From: JAXGTD01 sp040775095
GTDB lineage: Bacteria > Pseudomonadota > Gammaproteobacteria > Chromatiales > Chromatiaceae
Length of the DNA: 32,640 nucleotides
Direction: 5' to 3'
Assembly: GCA_040775095.1 (NCBI GenBank)
Contig: JAXGTD010000032.1
Coordinates: 1 to 32,640 of the forward strand
Shown: in pieces, positions 25,669-32,404 of the stretch
Position numbering within the stretch: position 1 is the first letter of the stretch
Layout: each line of letters opens with the position of its first letter
Program-made: the position numbers and the translations under genes
Notes under the pieces: generated by a model
The model's database searches: none
Told to the model about the DNA's origin: nothing
Seen by the model: only the letters and a program-made list of their open reading frames with translations

Positions 25669-26681
25669 GCCCCGAGACCCTCTGGTATCGCCCTGGGCAT
25701 CCGCTCGCATGGTTGCTCGCGCCGCTCGGCTGGCTGTACTGCGGCATTGCCGTGCTGCGTGCATTGGCTTACCGGCGCGGCTGGCTGGCCTCCTATGCGG
25801 TGGGGGCTCCGGTCCTCCTGGTCGGAAACCTGACGGTCGGTGGCACCGGCAAGACACCGCTGGTGCTCTGGCTGACCGCGCGTCTGCGCCAGCAGGGGTG
25901 GTCCCCGGGCGTCGCGACCCGCGGTTACGGGGGCGCGCGTAGCGCCGGACCCCGGCCGGTTCCGCCACGGGGTGATCCGGCGAGCTTCGGCGACGAGCCG
26001 GTCCTGCTCGCGCGTCGCGCCGGATGTCCGGTCGTGGCCGGACGCGATCGGGTCGCCGTCGCGCGCGCCCTGGTGGATCAGGGTTGTGACGTCATCGTCA
26101 GCGATGACGGGCTGCAGCACTATCGATTGCAGCGGGATCTGGAGATCCTGCTGATCGACGGCTCGCGTGGGTACGGCAATGGGCGCTGCCTGCCCGCCGG
26201 CCCGCTGCGCGAGCCCCCGGGCCGGGAGCGGCGGGCCGACCTGATCCTGGTCAACGGCGATGGCGCGAGAGACAATCTGCCCAGGATGACGCTGGTGCCG
26301 GGCGATGCGGTGAATCTGGCCGATCCCCTGCAACGCCGGCCGCTGCGGGGCTTTCTGGGCGAGGAGGTGACCGCGGTGGCGGGCATCGGCAATCCGCGGC
26401 GGTTCTTTGCGATGCTGCGCGCTGCCGGCCTCGCGCTGTCCGCCAGGCCGTACCCGGATCACTATCGCTTCCGCCGGTCCGACCTGGCCGGTTGGCCGAG
26501 TGGGCCGATACTGATGACCGAAAAAGACGCGGTGAAATGTGCGCCCCTGGCGGGTCCGGGCTACTGGTTCGTGCCCGTGGACGCGCATCCCGACGAGGCG
26601 TTCGTCACCGCGCTGGATCGCGCCGTCGACGCGTTGCGGGCGGATCGGTCCCGGTCAAGCCGGGGCCAGCGCGACGACTGA
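25665..26681 (+). CDS. lpxK: Tetraacyldisaccharide 4'-kinase
   Basis: Phosphorylates the 4'-position of the tetraacyldisaccharide lipid A precursor at the inner-membrane face. The 338-residue protein has the N-terminal membrane-associated helix (AWLLAPLGWLYCGIAVLRAL), the P-loop GNLTVGGTGKTP (54-65), TRGYGG, FGDEPVLLARR and SDDGLQHYRLQRDLEILLIDG, all LpxK hallmarks, and ends with ILMTEKDAVKCAPLAG plus the C-terminal catalytic segment. A GTG start at 25665 overlaps the msbA stop (GTGA). Confidence 0.96.
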   Translation: MSPETLWYRPGHPLAWLLAPLGWLYCGIAVLRALAYRRGWLASYAVGAPVLLVGNLTVGGTGKTPLVLWLTARLRQQGWSPGVATRGYGGARSAGPRPVPPRGDPASFGDEPVLLARRAGCPVVAGRDRVAVARALVDQGCDVIVSDDGLQHYRLQRDLEILLIDGSRGYGNGRCLPAGPLREPPGRERRADLILVNGDGARDNLPRMTLVPGDAVNLADPLQRRPLRGFLGEEVTAVAGIGNPRRFFAMLRAAGLALSARPYPDHYRFRRSDLAGWPSGPILMTEKDAVKCAPLAGPGYWFVPVDAHPDEAFVTALDRAVDALRADRSRSSRGQRDD

Positions 26682-26736
26682 GACGAGACCGGCCTCGAGC
26701 GAGGCGGGTCCAACACGACACAGAGGAAAGACATCG

Positions 26737-26925
26737 ATGGATAAGCGACTGCTGGACATCCTGGCCTGCCCCGTCTGCAAAGGGAAGCTTGTCTACGACA
26801 GGTCCGCCGGTGAGCTCATCTGCCGCGCGGACCGGCTCGCGTTTCCGGTGCGCGATGGCATCCCGGTGATGCTCGAGGAGGAGGCACGGCAGCTGGCCCC
26901 CGACGAAGAGGTGGGCCTGTCTTGA
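26737..26925 (+). CDS. Trm112 family protein (YcaR-like)
   Basis: A 62-residue protein of the Trm112/UPF0434 family: MDKRLLDILACPVCKGKL, then ELICRADRLAFPVRDGIPVMLEEEAR. The CPVC pair and a later single Cys resemble E. coli YcaR, which as I recall also lacks a full zinc site. Eukaryotic and archaeal Trm112 activates methyltransferases; the bacterial role is unclear. The ATG at 26737 is supported by AGAGGAAAG 9-17 bases upstream. It lies 55 bases after lpxK and overlaps kdsB by four bases, the gene order seen in many gammaproteobacteria. Confidence 0.94.
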   Translation: MDKRLLDILACPVCKGKLVYDRSAGELICRADRLAFPVRDGIPVMLEEEARQLAPDEEVGLS

Positions 26926-27719
26926 ACGACGCAGCCGAACGCCCCGAGGCGGCCGCCTTCCGGGTCGTCATCCCGGCCCGCTACGGCGCGACACGTCTAC
27001 CCGGCAAGCCGTTGCGCGACATCGGCGGCCGGCCGCTGATCGCGCACGTGTGGCAGCGCGCCCGCGAGAGCGCCGCCGCGGAGATCGTCGTCGCCACCGA
27101 CGATGCACGCATCGCCGATGCCTGTCGCGGCTTTGGCGCCGACGTTGCGATGACCCGCGCCGATCATCACAGCGGCAGTGATCGGGTCGCGGAGGTCATT
27201 GCCGCGCGCGGGTGGCCGGACGACACCGTCGTGGTCAACCTGCAGGGAGACGAGCCCTGCATGCCCTCGGCGCTGATCGACCAGGTCGCGGCTGACCTGG
27301 CGGCCCATCCGAGCTGTGGGATCGCGACCCTGGCCTGGCCGATCAACGAAGTCGACACCCTGTTCGATCCGCACGTGGTGAAGGTCGTAACCGACCGTGA
27401 GGGGTTTGCGCTCTATTTTTCGCGGGCGCCCATTCCCTGGCATCGCGACGAGTTCCTGCGCGGAAACACCAGGCTGCCGGCCGTGACGCCCTTTCTGCGG
27501 CATATCGGCCTGTATGCCTACCGCGCCGGTTTTCTCACGCGTTTCGTCACCTGGACGCCGACGCCGCTGGAGCTGGCAGAGTCACTGGAGCAATTGCGGG
27601 CACTGTCGTATGGGCAGCGCATCCATGTGTCGAGCGCGGGCGTCGAACCGGGGCCCGGCGTGGACACCCGCGACGATCTCGCGCGGGTCGTCGAGCGCCT
27701 GGCGGCCGGTGCATGCTGA
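26922..27719 (+). CDS. kdsB: 3-deoxy-manno-octulosonate cytidylyltransferase (CMP-Kdo synthetase)
   Basis: Activates Kdo with CTP for transfer to lipid A. The 265-residue protein has the nucleotide-binding FRVVIPARYGATRLPGKPL (about 12-30), VVATDDARI, the HHSGSDRVAEV stretch, VVNLQGDEP (about 105-113), YFSRAPIPWHRD, HIGLYAYRAGFL and the terminal GPGVDTRDDLARV. The start appears to be the TTG at 26922, which forms TTGA with the stop of the Trm112 gene. No later in-frame start would keep the conserved IPARYG strand with a proper lead-in, so the rare start is likely real. It closes the plus-strand lipid A/Kdo block. Confidence 0.96.
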   Translation: MNDAAERPEAAAFRVVIPARYGATRLPGKPLRDIGGRPLIAHVWQRARESAAAEIVVATDDARIADACRGFGADVAMTRADHHSGSDRVAEVIAARGWPDDTVVVNLQGDEPCMPSALIDQVAADLAAHPSCGIATLAWPINEVDTLFDPHVVKVVTDREGFALYFSRAPIPWHRDEFLRGNTRLPAVTPFLRHIGLYAYRAGFLTRFVTWTPTPLELAESLEQLRALSYGQRIHVSSAGVEPGPGVDTRDDLARVVERLAAGAC

Positions 27720-27750
27720 TCCGGGCGGGGGCGTGGCGCGGCGGCCGGCC

Positions 27751-28023
27751 TCAGTGGCGTTCGGTCAGCGCGTCGAGCAGCAGCATCAGGTCCTCGGACA
27801 GGTCGTCGTTCTGGTCGAACAACGGCAACTCGATGATCTCATTGGAGCGCGATACCGCCTGCCCGTACTGATCGGCCTGGATCGGCGGCGTCGCCTCGCG
27901 CGCCTCGAGCACCAGCCGCCGCTCGTGGCCGAGGACATCAATGACCCGGCAGGGGCGCCCGAGGTATCGGCAGTCACGGCCGATCAAACGATGCAGTCGT
28001 TCGATAATGGCTTGATCGGTCAT
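27751..28023 (-). CDS. Hypothetical protein, 90 residues
   Basis: I do not recognise this family. From the ATG at 28023 the product is acidic and soluble, with a plausible compact alpha/beta pattern: IIERLHRLIGRDCRYLGRPC, VIDVLGHERRLVLEARE and, near the end, EIIELPLFDQNDDLSEDLMLLLDALTER. Composition and the regular hydrophobic spacing look like a real protein, and codon third positions are G/C-biased as in neighbours. The frame is open upstream to 28332, but that part is Pro/Arg/Gly-rich with no structure, so I cut it at Met 28023. No clear ribosome site is seen. It converges on kdsB, leaving about 30 bases between them. Confidence 0.6.
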   Translation of the reverse strand: MTDQAIIERLHRLIGRDCRYLGRPCRVIDVLGHERRLVLEAREATPPIQADQYGQAVSRSNEIIELPLFDQNDDLSEDLMLLLDALTERH

Positions 28024-28429
28024 GGCAGGCTGCTCGAGGCTCGCGTCAGGGGGCAGGGGGAGATGATCACTAACCTGGGGTGTCGTCGAGGTTTCTCCAG
28101 TGGCCGCAAACGGGTTTTCACCACTGGCACGCGAAAGCGGGCCGCTCGCGGCGCCTTGTGAGCACCCTGGCTCGGGTCGCGCCGCCGGGGGCGTCCACGG
28201 CCGTGGGGCTGAATCCGCCGCCAGGTCGCGCGCACCGGTGCGCGAGGCCGTCGCCCCAAGGGGCCTTCCTCGCGGGCAGCGCCCCGCAACAACGCGCCAA
28301 CCGCGAACGCGGTCGGTATCTCCGCCCGGCATCGGTCACGCGTGGCTGCAAACGGGCTGGATCAGGATGCCGGCAGGGCCTCAGCACAGCGTTTCCTTCA
28401 GCTTAGACTCAAAGTGAGCAGGTAAGACC
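28024..28429. other. Divergent gap between the 90-residue hypothetical gene and the OsmC gene
   Basis: No gene is supported; the open frames on both strands are Arg/Pro/Ala-rich with no family match. A TAGACT hexamer at 28404-28409 is a weak -10 candidate for the OsmC gene. Nothing else stands out. Confidence 0.35.
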
Positions 28430-28828
28430 ATGGCAGAGAGATTGGAAGTCGGCTTCCCGGGGGGGAAGCGGGTGGATGTTGGAGTCGGTGGTTTCGTCAT
28501 CGGGACGGATCAGTCGGAGAAGGCGGGGGGTACGGCGTCGGCGCCGGAGCCATTCGCGCTGTTCCTTGCATCCCTGGCGGCGTGCTCCGGCATCTATGCG
28601 CTGAACTTCTGCCAGAGCCGCAAGCTGTCCACCGACGGGCTGGGGCTGTCGATGGACTGGGAACGGGACGCGCAGGATCCGGCGCGCGCAAAGGTCGTGC
28701 TTCGGCTTCGTCTGCCGGCCGGGTTCCCGGAGCGCTATCGCACCAGTGTCGTCCGGGCGATGGACCTTTGCGCGGTCAAGAAGAACATCATCAATCCCCC
28801 GAGCTTCGAGATCCTGATCGAGGATTGA
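28430..28828 (+). CDS. OsmC/Ohr family protein
   Basis: A 132-residue member of the OsmC fold. Known members reduce organic hydroperoxides with two cysteines. The first redox Cys is Cys52 in LASLAACSGIYAL, and the second is Cys114 in MDLCAVKKNI. The VGFPGGKRVDVGVGGFVIGTDQ opening and the C-terminal INPPSFEILIED are typical of the YhfA-like branch rather than classical Ohr. The specific substrate is not known. The start is the ATG at 28430. The gene stands alone; the next plus-strand gene is about 330 bases away. Confidence 0.9.
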   Translation: MAERLEVGFPGGKRVDVGVGGFVIGTDQSEKAGGTASAPEPFALFLASLAACSGIYALNFCQSRKLSTDGLGLSMDWERDAQDPARAKVVLRLRLPAGFPERYRTSVVRAMDLCAVKKNIINPPSFEILIED

Positions 28829-28973
28829 CGCCGCGCCAGGTCAGGTGGTGAACAGGGCCTCGCCCGCGGGGTCCAAACTGACGAGCAGGGCGCGGTCCGC
28901 CGGCGTGCCTCCTCGCTCCAGACCCTCCGGTGCCATTGGCGAGGCCGCGGGGCGAGCTGCGAACGGTGGCCCG

Positions 28974-29003
28974 AAATAAAAAAAGCCCCGCGGGGAGCGG
29001 GGC
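28974..29003 (-). terminator. Intrinsic terminator, minus strand
   Basis: A perfect 7-bp G+C stem (28985-28991 with 28997-29003, five-base loop) is flanked on the left by A-rich 28974-28984, including seven A in a row. Read on the minus strand this is a strong hairpin followed by a U-tract. On the plus strand no T-run follows, so it does not serve the OsmC gene. No annotated minus-strand gene ends here. Confidence 0.75.
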
Positions 29004-29130
29004 GATTCACCACTGAGGAGGTCAGAGGACGGAAATGGCAGAGAGAGGATCTTCCGCCTCGCTTCTCTATTAGCAGGTTGGATGCCAACTTGATTTTTGT
29101 CATCTAACCTATTGAAGAAACGTAAGAATA
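28974..29130 (-). ncRNA. Candidate minus-strand small RNA or short leader transcript
   Basis: This is inferred from the strong orphan terminator at its end and the A+T-rich stretch (29090-29150) that could hold a minus-strand promoter, though I cannot pick clear -35/-10 boxes. The transcript would be roughly 100-160 bases with an internal GAGG/CCTC stem. It also contains a minus-strand ATG at 29103 opening a frame (MTKIKLASNLLIEKRGG) that runs through the terminator, as attenuator leader peptides do. However, no minus-strand operon lies downstream, only the plus-strand OsmC gene. Confidence 0.3.
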
Positions 29131-29157
29131 TTTGGATTCGCTGGTCTACTTAACGAG

Positions 29158-29625
29158 GTGCGTTTGCATTCAGCGCGCGACAGTCGGCACGATTTTGGAC
29201 GATTCAGCACCGCCTTGGTGCGGCGTAGGGGCCTTTATGGCCTCTTGACCCTCGTCCTGGGTTTCGCGGCCATCGCCGGGCCCGTACCCGATGCGGCGAC
29301 CCAGACACACCTCGAGGCGGCCGGATGGCTCCAGCTCGAGCGCGATCAGGCCGCGTACCGCGAGCGGGTCGGCCCACTCGACCTCAAGCGCGAGCGCGAG
29401 CTCGAGGTGATCGAGCGCACGCAAGATCTGCAATGGCGCTCCCTGCAGCAGCAACAGCGCTGGGAGGCACAGAGGATCGGGAGAGAGCATCGCCTGGATG
29501 CGGGAGGAGGCGAGCCGCCGACGCGCGCCCGGCGTGAATGGTTCATCGACCAACGCCGCAGCGTCCAACAGCAACGGTTGCGGACTCAGATCCAGCAGGA
29601 CTCGCTGCCGTTCAGCGGGCGTTGA
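29158..29625 (+). CDS. Secreted or periplasmic Gln/Arg-rich coiled-coil protein, function unknown
   Basis: No family recognised. The 155-residue product has an Arg-rich start, a hydrophobic segment (LYGLLTLVLGFAAIAG, about 27-42) ending in a plausible signal cleavage region (VPDAATQ), then a highly charged helix-forming region rich in Gln, Arg and Glu (LKRERELEVIERTQDL, QWRSLQQQQRWEAQR). It ends SLPFSGR. It resembles small periplasmic coiled-coil proteins found in Chromatiaceae, but I cannot name one. The listed start is the GTG at 29158; the TTG at 29215 or GTG at 29218, nearer the signal peptide, is also possible. The opposite-strand frame (Leu-rich) is the mirror of the CAG/GAG codons and is less likely. 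Confidence 0.6.
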   Translation: MRLHSARDSRHDFGRFSTALVRRRGLYGLLTLVLGFAAIAGPVPDAATQTHLEAAGWLQLERDQAAYRERVGPLDLKRERELEVIERTQDLQWRSLQQQQRWEAQRIGREHRLDAGGGEPPTRARREWFIDQRRSVQQQRLRTQIQQDSLPFSGR

Positions 29626-29634
29626 GCCGGGAAC

Positions 29635-29658
29635 AAAAAGCCCCGCTCCCACGCGGAG
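29635..29658 (-). terminator. Possible intrinsic terminator, minus strand
   Basis: A six-pair stem (29641-29646 with 29653-29658, one G-U pair, six-base loop) is preceded on the plus strand by AAAAA (29635-29639), which is the U-tract for a minus-strand transcript. No minus-strand gene is seen to the right of it. Confidence 0.45.
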
Positions 29659-29877
29659 TCACGAAACGATCGGCGGCCCCGTGGCATGGCCCGCCGCTGG
29701 CAGGGTCCAGGAACTCCCTGTTGCGCGACCCGGACGCCCGATGGTCCGCCCATCGGTCCCAGCGGTGAGCCCCTAGGTCGGACCGCCGGCCAAGACGAAA
29801 GGCCAATCCCCATGTCGTCAAGCAAGGCTTGCGGGACCAAACACCCAAGGCCAGCACGGCGCTCCAGCGCCTGTAAA

Positions 29878-29925
29878 GCGACACCAGGAATTGACCCCCT
29901 GGCGACGCGTAGGATTGCCCCCTTG
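29878..29925. repeat. Two tandem copies of a 24-base repeat, insertion-sequence-end-like
   Basis: Copy 1 (29878-29901) and copy 2 (29902-29925) both begin GCGAC, have AGGA in the middle, then ATTG and a run of five C followed by a T and a G. Most positions agree when small shifts are allowed. Multiple short terminal repeats with a GGGGGTCAATT-like core (seen here on the minus strand) are reminiscent of IS21-type element ends. No transposase gene is present, so this would be a remnant end. The repeat is seen directly; the IS link is an inference. Confidence 0.5.
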
Positions 29926-29936
29926 GTTTACGTGGA

Positions 29937-31490
29937 TTGGTTTGTGACGCGATACTCGTGGATGCCTGCATCAAGATTCATCGAGAGCAGGGTCCCGGGT
30001 TGTTCGAGAGCGTCTATGAGTCCGTCCTCGCCCATGAGCTCGGGCAGCGAGGTTGTCACGTCGAGCGGCAGTTTTCCGTTCCGATCATCTACGAGGGAAT
30101 GCGCTTCGAAGAGGGATTTCGAGCGGATCTCGTCATCGACAACCGTCTGCTGGTTGAGCTCAAGTCGGTGGAACGACTGGCTCCTGTCCACAAGAAGCAG
30201 GTATTGACGTATCTGAGACTCACGAGATTGCCGCTGGGCTTTCTCGTCAATTTTGGCGAAGACCTGCTCGGCTTCATCAACGACGACCTGTTCCCGTCGC
30301 TCAAAGACCTCCCCGCCCACGGCACCAACGCCAATCGCGCCCGCGTGGTGCGTGCCGTCTTCGAGGATGCCTACAACTACATGAAGTCCGGCCAACTGCT
30401 GCGTCAGGTCATCAACAAGATCAGCGGCGTGGACTTCAACGACCTCGCCTCGCGCCGTCACTTCGGCGACATCTACGAGCAACTGCTCAACGACCTGCAA
30501 TCGGCCGGCAACGCCGGGGAGTACTACACCCCCCGCGCCATCACCGCCTTCATGGCCGAGCGCATCGACCCCAGGCCCGGCGAGACCCTGTTCGACCCCG
30601 CCTGCGGCACCGGCGGCTTCCTCACCTGCGCCATCCGCCACATGCGCGGCCACTACGTGAAGCGCCCGGAGGACGAGCAGGCACTCCAGGCCGGGCTGCG
30701 CGCGGTGGAGAAAAAGCAGCTCCCGCACATGCTCTGCGTCACCAACCTGCTGCTGCACGGCATCGAAGACCCCAGCTTCGTGCGCCACGACAACACCCTG
30801 GCACGCCCCTACATCAGCTATGGCCAGCGTGATCGGGTCGACATCATCCTCACCAACCCCCCCTTCGGCGGCAAGGAAGAAGACGGCATCGAATCCAACT
30901 TCCCCGCCCACTTCCGCACCAAAGAGACCGCGGACCTGTTCCTGGCGCTCTTCATCCGTCTGCTCAAGCCCGGGGGGCGCGCCGCCGTCGTCCTGCCCGA
31001 CGGCAGCCTGTTTGGCGAGGGCGTGAAGACCCGGCTGAAACAGCACCTGCTCGAAGAATGCAACCTGCACACCATCGTGCGCCTACCCAACAGCGTCTTC
31101 AAACCCTACGCCAGCATCGGCACCAACCTGCTGTTCTTCGAAAAGGGCGAGCCCACCCGCGCGGTTTGGTTCTACGAGCACTCTGTCCCCGAGGGCCAGA
31201 AGGCATACTCCATGACCAAGCCCATCCGCGTGGAGCACCTGCAAGGGTGCGTGGACTGGTGGGGCGGCGTCGAGCGCAAGGACCGGAAACCCACCGAGCA
31301 GGCGTGGTGCGTCAGCCTCGAGGAGATCAAGGCCCGCAACTTCAACCTCGACTTCAAGAACCCCCACACCGTCGAAGACGACCACGGCGACCCCGAGGAG
31401 CTGCTGACCAAGCTCAACGAGGCCGAGCAACAGGCCGCCGCCCTGCGCGAGCAGCTAAAGGGCATCCTGGCCGAGGCGCTGCTGCGATGA
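29937..31490 (+). CDS. hsdM: Chimeric gene: GxxExxY protein fused to N-terminally truncated type I methylase HsdM
   Basis: A 517-residue in-frame join of two families. Residues 1 to about 107 are a nearly complete GxxExxY (PDDEXK_3) protein: GLFESVY (21-27), then Asp64 and Glu74-Leu-Lys76 of a PD-(D/E)xK-like core, and LTYLRLTRLPLGFLVNFG. From about 108 it is a type I N6-adenine methyltransferase: DDLFPSLKDL, YMKSGQLLRQVINKI, GNAGEYYTPRAITAFM, SAM motif DPACGTGGF (220-228) and catalytic NPPF (307-310), ending in a helical KLNEAEQQAAALREQLKG. The usual HsdM N-terminal domain of about 130 residues is missing. Codon use becomes more strictly C/G-ending after about 30255. The start is a TTG at 29937, with a stop codon upstream at 29910; no ribosome site is visible. 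It overlaps the next gene by four bases. Methylase activity without the N-domain is uncertain. Confidence 0.85.
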   Translation: MVCDAILVDACIKIHREQGPGLFESVYESVLAHELGQRGCHVERQFSVPIIYEGMRFEEGFRADLVIDNRLLVELKSVERLAPVHKKQVLTYLRLTRLPLGFLVNFGEDLLGFINDDLFPSLKDLPAHGTNANRARVVRAVFEDAYNYMKSGQLLRQVINKISGVDFNDLASRRHFGDIYEQLLNDLQSAGNAGEYYTPRAITAFMAERIDPRPGETLFDPACGTGGFLTCAIRHMRGHYVKRPEDEQALQAGLRAVEKKQLPHMLCVTNLLLHGIEDPSFVRHDNTLARPYISYGQRDRVDIILTNPPFGGKEEDGIESNFPAHFRTKETADLFLALFIRLLKPGGRAAVVLPDGSLFGEGVKTRLKQHLLEECNLHTIVRLPNSVFKPYASIGTNLLFFEKGEPTRAVWFYEHSVPEGQKAYSMTKPIRVEHLQGCVDWWGGVERKDRKPTEQAWCVSLEEIKARNFNLDFKNPHTVEDDHGDPEELLTKLNEAEQQAAALREQLKGILAEALLR

Positions 31491-32329
31491 CCACCGAGGA
31501 CAGAACAGCGACGGAAGAAGCAATCCATTACTTCGTGGACGAAAGCGGAGACGGTGTCCTGTTCGACGGCAAGGGCCACGTTCTCTACGAAACGGGGAAC
31601 ACACCAAGGCACTTCATCCTTGGACTGGTCCAGACCAAGCGACCCAAGCAGGTGGAAGAGGCACTGAAAACACTTCGCGGCAGCCTCTTGACCGACCCTT
31701 ACTTCAAAGACGTGCCATCCTTCCAGCCCGCGGCTCGGAAGACCGCGATCCAGTTCCACGCCAAAGACGACCTTCCGGAGGTCCGACGCGAAGTCTTCCG
31801 GCTGCTCATAACCCTGGATTTCAAGTTCTTCGCTGTCGTCAAGAGCATGAAGAACGTCCTCGACTACGTCCGCAGTCGCAACGCCATGGACAGCCGCTAC
31901 CGATACCAACCGAACGAGCTCTACGACCTCACCGTCCGTATGCTATTCAAGCACCGGCTGCACAAGCACCGGGCGTACCGGGTTGTCTTTGCGCATCGCG
32001 GCCAGCGCGACCGCACGGCCGCCCTCAAGGAGCAGCTGTTGCTTTCCCGTGACCGCTTCTTGCAGCAGCTTGGGCGCGAGGCCGCAGACACGACCCTCGA
32101 CCTGTCCCCCGCGTTTCCGAAGGATGCCCCGAGCCTACAGGTCACGGACTATTGCCTGTGGGCGTTGCAGCGGCTTTTCGAGAGGGAAGAGGACCGGTAT
32201 CTGGGGATGCTTCAGGAGAAGATATCCTTGATCCACGATGTGGACGACAAGTGCCAGAAGCACTACGGCTGCTACTACAGCAGAAGCAAGCCCCTCACCC
32301 TTGCGGACATAAAAAATCGGCAGGTATAG
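31487..32329 (+). CDS. DUF3800 domain protein
   Basis: A 280-residue protein with the DUF3800 signature YFVDESGDG (Asp18, Glu19, Asp22) near the N-terminus, QFHAKDDLPEVRREVFRLL in the middle, and LQVTDYCLWALQRLFEREEDRY towards the C-terminus, where the family has a conserved Asp. This family is predicted to have an RNase H-like fold with acidic residues that could bind metal; it is repeatedly found near restriction, phage and defence genes but its activity is not established. The ATG at 31487 overlaps the methylase stop (ATGA), so it is part of the same operon. Codon use is slightly less GC-biased than in the methylase part, suggesting a separate origin. Confidence 0.88.
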   Translation: MTTEDRTATEEAIHYFVDESGDGVLFDGKGHVLYETGNTPRHFILGLVQTKRPKQVEEALKTLRGSLLTDPYFKDVPSFQPAARKTAIQFHAKDDLPEVRREVFRLLITLDFKFFAVVKSMKNVLDYVRSRNAMDSRYRYQPNELYDLTVRMLFKHRLHKHRAYRVVFAHRGQRDRTAALKEQLLLSRDRFLQQLGREAADTTLDLSPAFPKDAPSLQVTDYCLWALQRLFEREEDRYLGMLQEKISLIHDVDDKCQKHYGCYYSRSKPLTLADIKNRQV

Positions 32330-32404
32330 GATTCAGGGCTCTGGGCCAAGAATCACACGGCGTGGAGCCGAATTTCGCCTGCCGACGTAACCTTAGAGTG
32401 GCTC

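Larger units (their letters stand above)
28829..29157. other. Gap after the OsmC gene, with an orphan minus-strand terminator
   Basis: No confident protein gene. The right half (29060-29150) is distinctly A+T-rich compared with the window. It holds a minus-strand intrinsic terminator and a possible minus-strand small RNA or leader, listed separately. Confidence 0.5.
29626..29936. other. Junction region between core chromosome and restriction-modification locus
   Basis: No gene is supported in this 311-base gap. It contains a minus-strand terminator candidate at its left end and a 24-base tandem repeat at its right end immediately before the chimeric methylase gene. Composition is mixed and the frames are short. 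Confidence 0.45.

Noticed and set aside
23749..25968. 739-residue minus-strand open frame opposite msbA and its neighbours
   Set aside because: Spans parts of three overlapping plus-strand genes and has no domain of its own; a GC-driven open frame.
28430..29047. Twelve-base match ATGGCAGAGAGA at the OsmC start and again at 29036-29047
   Set aside because: Repeats of this length are expected by chance in a window of this size and flanks do not match.
29170..29652. 160-residue minus-strand frame opposite the coiled-coil gene
   Set aside because: Leu-rich because it is the complement of CAG/GAG codons; its start overlaps a terminator-like hairpin.
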